Assembly (NCBI GenBank): GCA_903935205.1
Contig: CAIZQU010000057.1
Location: 1-64,000, forward strand
Reading direction: 5' to 3'
From: an uncultured cyanobacterium
Lineage (GTDB): Bacteria; Cyanobacteriota; Cyanobacteriia; PCC-6307; Cyanobiaceae
Length of the DNA stretch: 64,000 bases
Shown: positions 60,884 to 64,000 of the stretch, in pieces
How positions within the stretch are numbered: position 1 is the first letter of the stretch
Layout: the number at the start of each line of letters is the position of its first letter
The notes under the pieces: generated by a model
Databases searched by the model: none
What the model was told of the DNA's origin: nothing
What the model saw: only the letters and a program-made list of their open reading frames with translations
Program-made: the position numbers and the translations under genes

Positions 60884-61821
60884 CAGTTGACCCCCTCGCC
60901 CTGGCCATCATTCCTGCCACCACCACCGTCAGCAGCAGGCAGGGGTGGTAATTCGCGTTCTAACAACCGCAGATAGAGGCTGCCGAAAGCAAACACTGCA
61001 ATGCCTGAAAATACCAAGGATCCGATGTCGTCGTGGAAAAAGCGGAACAGGGGCGTACCCTTACCTTGACCGTATGCAACACAAAGAGCGAGTACCGCAA
61101 TCCGAATCGTATTACTGGCCAGGCCGATCAGGGGCGCCGAAATCAAGAGACTGATCCTGCTTAAGCCGGAACGAATAGGAAAGGCAAGAAGGAAGATGAT
61201 GGATACGCCGATGACCTGGGCGATGGTATCAACACCATTGCAAGCCGGCAGCACCTCCACCCCACCAGTTGGCAACATAACGGTGCGATCGCGCACGACA
61301 TTATCGAAGCCAAGGGTGCTCAGCCAAAAACTGGTGAGCCGCGCGGTCAACACACTCATCGGTCGCTCTGGTATCAGCTTCATCAGCAGACCAAAGGCTG
61401 GGATCAGCAGCAGGCAGAGCAAGGAGTCGCGCAGGCGGCCAAGCTGTCGCAGCGGCGTGGAGAGCATCGCCAAAGCCAATCCAGCCAATGGGGCCAGGAT
61501 GTAGAGCATGCCGTCGGAATGGAGCACCATGGCGGTGCGAGCCATCACGACCAAGAGAAGGAGCGAGCCCAGGATCAGACCGATCAGACCCGGCCTGGGA
61601 TCCAGATCCTCGAGTTGATCTTCCATGCAGATCAAGGCACCACCCCAGACCAGCAAGGCGTAAACGGTGATGTGTTCGCTTTGGCTGGTCTGAAACACGC
61701 CAAGATTCTGTGTTGCCACGGCTGCGGCAAGGAGCAGCCACAGGTTGCGGGGCGTGGCCGGAGGAATGGATGGAATCCGGGCCCGGAGGCCAGGAGGTAA
61801 TCGGTCGAGCAGCTCATTCAT
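60883..61821 (-). CDS. crtA: Cyanoexosortase A
   Basis: A 312-aa polytopic membrane protein. The catalytic triad is visible: Cys194 in PACNGVDTI, Arg240 in ASNTIRIAVL, His263 in FFHDDIGSLVF. Exosortases cleave and anchor PEP-CTERM-type proteins, usually alongside exopolysaccharide genes. The symbol crtA follows the cyanoexosortase naming and is not the carotenoid gene. It overlaps the upstream CapD-like gene by 4 bases. No PEP-CTERM substrate was found in the window. Confidence 0.9.
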   Translation of the reverse strand: MNELLDRLPPGLRARIPSIPPATPRNLWLLLAAAVATQNLGVFQTSQSEHITVYALLVWGGALICMEDQLEDLDPRPGLIGLILGSLLLLVVMARTAMVLHSDGMLYILAPLAGLALAMLSTPLRQLGRLRDSLLCLLLIPAFGLLMKLIPERPMSVLTARLTSFWLSTLGFDNVVRDRTVMLPTGGVEVLPACNGVDTIAQVIGVSIIFLLAFPIRSGLSRISLLISAPLIGLASNTIRIAVLALCVAYGQGKGTPLFRFFHDDIGSLVFSGIAVFAFGSLYLRLLERELPPLPAADGGGGRNDGQGEGVN

Positions 61822-63746
61822 GGATTGGGAACACTCTCGCGCTGAAATTCGGGGACAAGCACCTGGAGGGCCTCCATCGTTGCGCCCTCATCCCAGGATT
61901 GGAGTGCGGATTCTAGATTGGCAACCAAAGGGGCCAGTTCTTCGAGGCTGCGACTGGGCTCGCGGGCCCGACGGATCAGGGGATGGTCCGTGGCCTGGTC
62001 CTGGGCGCTGATCAGCAGCTCTTCGTAGAGCTTCTCACCGGGGCGCAGGCCGGTGAAGCTAATGGCGATGTCGCCGTGGGGGTTGGCGGAATCCCTGACT
62101 CTCAATCCTGAGAGCTCGATCATCTGGCGAGCCAGATCTGCGATCCGCACCGGCTCTCCCATGTCAAGCAGAAACAGCTCCCCGCCTTTGGCCATTCCCG
62201 TGGCCTGAAGCACAAGCTGCACGGCTTCTGGGATGGTCATGAAGTAGCGAGTGATCGAAGGGTGGGTCACCGTGATTGGACCTCCCTTGGCGATCTGTTG
62301 ATGGAACAGGGGTATCACAGACCCCGAGGAACCGAGCACATTGCCAAAGCGCACCATCGACAAAATCGGACCTTTGCCACCCGACCTGGCAATCTGATCA
62401 GCGGCGGCCTGCACCAGAAGTTCGCACACCCTCTTGCTGGCCCCCATGGCATTGGTGGGTCGCACAGCCTTGTCGGTGGAGATCAGGGTGAGACGCTCGA
62501 CTGGTGTTTCGAGGGCGGCCTGAATGACCGCCTGGGTGGAGCGTAAATTATTGGAAACTCCAGCACACAGATTGGCTTCAACTAGCGGCACATGCTTGTA
62601 TGCCGCGGCATGAAAAACAGTGTGAACGCCATGGCAGCGAAACAGGTGGACCATCCTTTGCCTGTCACCGGCGTCACCCAGAATTGCCGTTAGCTGGACA
62701 TCGCCGCCGATACTTCTAAGCTCCTTATCAATGGAGTAAAGGCCATATTCGTTTCGATCCATGAGCAGCAGCTTGCGGGCGCCGAGCTTGATCACTTGCC
62801 GGCAGATTTCACTGCCGATTGATCCACCGGCTCCCGTCACCAGAACAATTTTGCCACGAACGCTGATATCGAGAAGGGCTGGATCAGGACGACTCGGCTC
62901 GCGGCCAAGGAGGTCTTCAATCGCCACGGGCTGGAGGTCGGTGACAATTTTGCGGCCGTCGGCCAGCTCGGTCAGGGAGGGAATCGAAAGCACCTCAAGA
63001 CCAAGCCGGGTGAGCTGGTCAACAAGGAGGCGCTTGCGCTGCCTGGGAAGGGAAGGCAGGGCCAGCAGCACCTTGCGAACCCCGTGATGGGAGATCAGGC
63101 GAGGCAGTTGAACGGGGCTGTTAATACGAAGATTCTGGAGGGTACGTCCGTGAAGGATGGTGTCGTCATCGAGAAAGCCGAGGATGCGAAAGCGTTGGTC
63201 ATTGCGCAACGCCTGAAACAGGCTCATGCCGGCATCTCCCGCTCCGTAGATCAGGGTGCAGTTGCGGTCCTGTGGTTCAATGGTGGGAAGATGGCGGCGA
63301 TCCAGATAGCTGACGAGAACATCTCGAAGCATGATGCGACTGGTAATAGCCGCCCCTGAAAACAACAACCAGTAAAGGATCCAGAATGAGCGCGGCGGCT
63401 GCGGACCACCGATCATGGTGCTGATCAGCAGAAGCATCAACGCCATCGCGATTGATCTTGGCAGCAAGCCATAGAGCGAATGGCTACCGGCATAGCGGGT
63501 CAATCCGCGATACCAGCCGGAGAGCAACAACACAGCCAGGCCGCTGAACACAGCCAGTGCCGGCAAATGTTGAAGTGGTGCCATGGCCAGAACCATGCTT
63601 TGCTTCTCTGGCAGCCGCAGGGCAAAAGCACCATAAAATGCCGCCAATATCAACAATCCATCAAAACCAACCAGGGCCAGCCTGCGGGTGATGATTGGAG
63701 CCGAAAAATGCAGAGAGCCGGGCAGACGCCGTTTCCCGATCGCCAT
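61818..63746 (-). CDS. Membrane CapD/PglF-type NDP-sugar dehydratase
   Basis: A 642-aa protein from ATG 63746, with GGAG 4 bases upstream; a TTG at 63878 would add 44 residues without a ribosome site. Four N-terminal membrane helices, a CoA-binding-like domain (LIYGAGDAGMSLFQAL), then an SDR domain: VLVTGAGGSIGSEICRQ near residue 300, DRNEYGLYSID, HAAAYKHVPLVE. It probably converts UDP-GlcNAc-type sugars for the surface polymer. Operon with exosortase and partner. Confidence 0.93.
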   Translation of the reverse strand: MAIGKRRLPGSLHFSAPIITRRLALVGFDGLLILAAFYGAFALRLPEKQSMVLAMAPLQHLPALAVFSGLAVLLLSGWYRGLTRYAGSHSLYGLLPRSIAMALMLLLISTMIGGPQPPRSFWILYWLLFSGAAITSRIMLRDVLVSYLDRRHLPTIEPQDRNCTLIYGAGDAGMSLFQALRNDQRFRILGFLDDDTILHGRTLQNLRINSPVQLPRLISHHGVRKVLLALPSLPRQRKRLLVDQLTRLGLEVLSIPSLTELADGRKIVTDLQPVAIEDLLGREPSRPDPALLDISVRGKIVLVTGAGGSIGSEICRQVIKLGARKLLLMDRNEYGLYSIDKELRSIGGDVQLTAILGDAGDRQRMVHLFRCHGVHTVFHAAAYKHVPLVEANLCAGVSNNLRSTQAVIQAALETPVERLTLISTDKAVRPTNAMGASKRVCELLVQAAADQIARSGGKGPILSMVRFGNVLGSSGSVIPLFHQQIAKGGPITVTHPSITRYFMTIPEAVQLVLQATGMAKGGELFLLDMGEPVRIADLARQMIELSGLRVRDSANPHGDIAISFTGLRPGEKLYEELLISAQDQATDHPLIRRAREPSRSLEELAPLVANLESALQSWDEGATMEALQVLVPEFQRESVPNP

Positions 63747-63889
63747 CAATCTCCGTGGGGAGACGGAATTGAGCCAGCTGATCTGCACGCGTCGATGGTG
63801 GTGTTGAGCCTTCTGAATGGTGCTCAGGGATAGAGGATCTGGGGCCTGGGGTGGTGGTGATGCAATAAAATCTTCCAAGGTTTTTTGTC

Positions 63890-64000
63890 GTGGAACAGCC
63901 AGGCGCAGCGCAGGTTCCCATCACGATTGGCCATGTCAGTCAAGCCATGCACTGGGTCAACGTTGCCTGGCTGACCGATCAAGCCTCAGAACTGCATCAG
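63890..64000 (+). CDS. Possible start of a gene running off the right edge
   Basis: From GTG 63890 the frame stays open to the window end, giving VEQPGAAQVPITIGHVSQAM then HWVNVAWLTDQASELHQ. It diverges from the CapD-like gene with a 143-base gap. Only 37 residues are visible; no family call is possible, and the start is a guess. Confidence 0.35.
   Translation, partial: MEQPGAAQVPITIGHVSQAMHWVNVAWLTDQASELHQ

Overview
The window is high-GC bacterial DNA from a picocyanobacterium, most likely of the Synechococcus/Cyanobium group. The right two thirds carry families typical of cyanobacteria: a CpcS/CpeS-type phycobiliprotein lyase, DUF1517, DUF3611, DUF3122 and TIGR03792 proteins, a ThiE with the cyanobacterial N-terminal extension, a CobL and a cyanoexosortase A. 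No database could be searched, so the genus is an inference.

Positions 1-21.4 kb look like a mobile or accessory island. All genes from 1 to about 19.06 kb are on the minus strand. First in transcription order comes a phage/plasmid-type set: a SLOG/DUF2493 protein, a Gp157-like protein, a Rad52-family annealing protein and two small plasmid-type proteins. A ten-gene block follows that looks like an anti-phage locus. It contains a DUF499 ATPase, an unknown 150-aa protein, a DUF262 protein, a HEPN-like protein with an R-x4-H motif, a DUF1156 adenine methylase, an MNT nucleotidyltransferase, a COG2250-type HEPN protein, a PLD-SNF2 helicase and a KAP P-loop NTPase. The last gene, a DUF7227-like phage protein, runs off the left edge. 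On the right the island is bounded by a plus-strand type IV toxin-antitoxin pair (AbiEi/AbiEii), a perfect 22-nt palindrome with related direct repeats, and tRNA-Ala(GGC). The 3' end of the tRNA faces the island, the usual geometry for tRNA-targeted integration; no integrase is visible.

From 21.7 to 53.9 kb the content is mostly chromosomal housekeeping: lexA, argF, a PAS protein and a PAS-GGDEF-EAL protein, ftsH, a SRAP/HMCES protein, a Nif11-like protein, a GT61 glycosyltransferase, ribD, a DUF3122 protein, a GH116 glucosidase, an OafA-like acyltransferase of lower GC, cobL, a DUF192 protein, an atypical OmpR-family regulator, NAD kinase, pheS, surE, a DUF3611 protein, ribF, thiE, thiS, a DUF1517 protein, and an operon of era, a bilin lyase, trmD, ispF, a TIGR03792 gene and larB. 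A pair of diverged direct repeats with short inverted ends, which looks like a non-autonomous transposable element, fills the gap after cobL.

From 53.9 kb to the right edge is a cell-envelope region. It holds two Pro/Ala-rich exported or envelope-type proteins, a Wza-like export protein, a Wzc-like tyrosine autokinase, a dual-specificity-type phosphatase, cyanoexosortase A with its partner protein, and a membrane CapD-type sugar-nucleotide dehydratase/epimerase. Together they suggest exopolysaccharide synthesis coupled to exosortase-dependent surface protein sorting.
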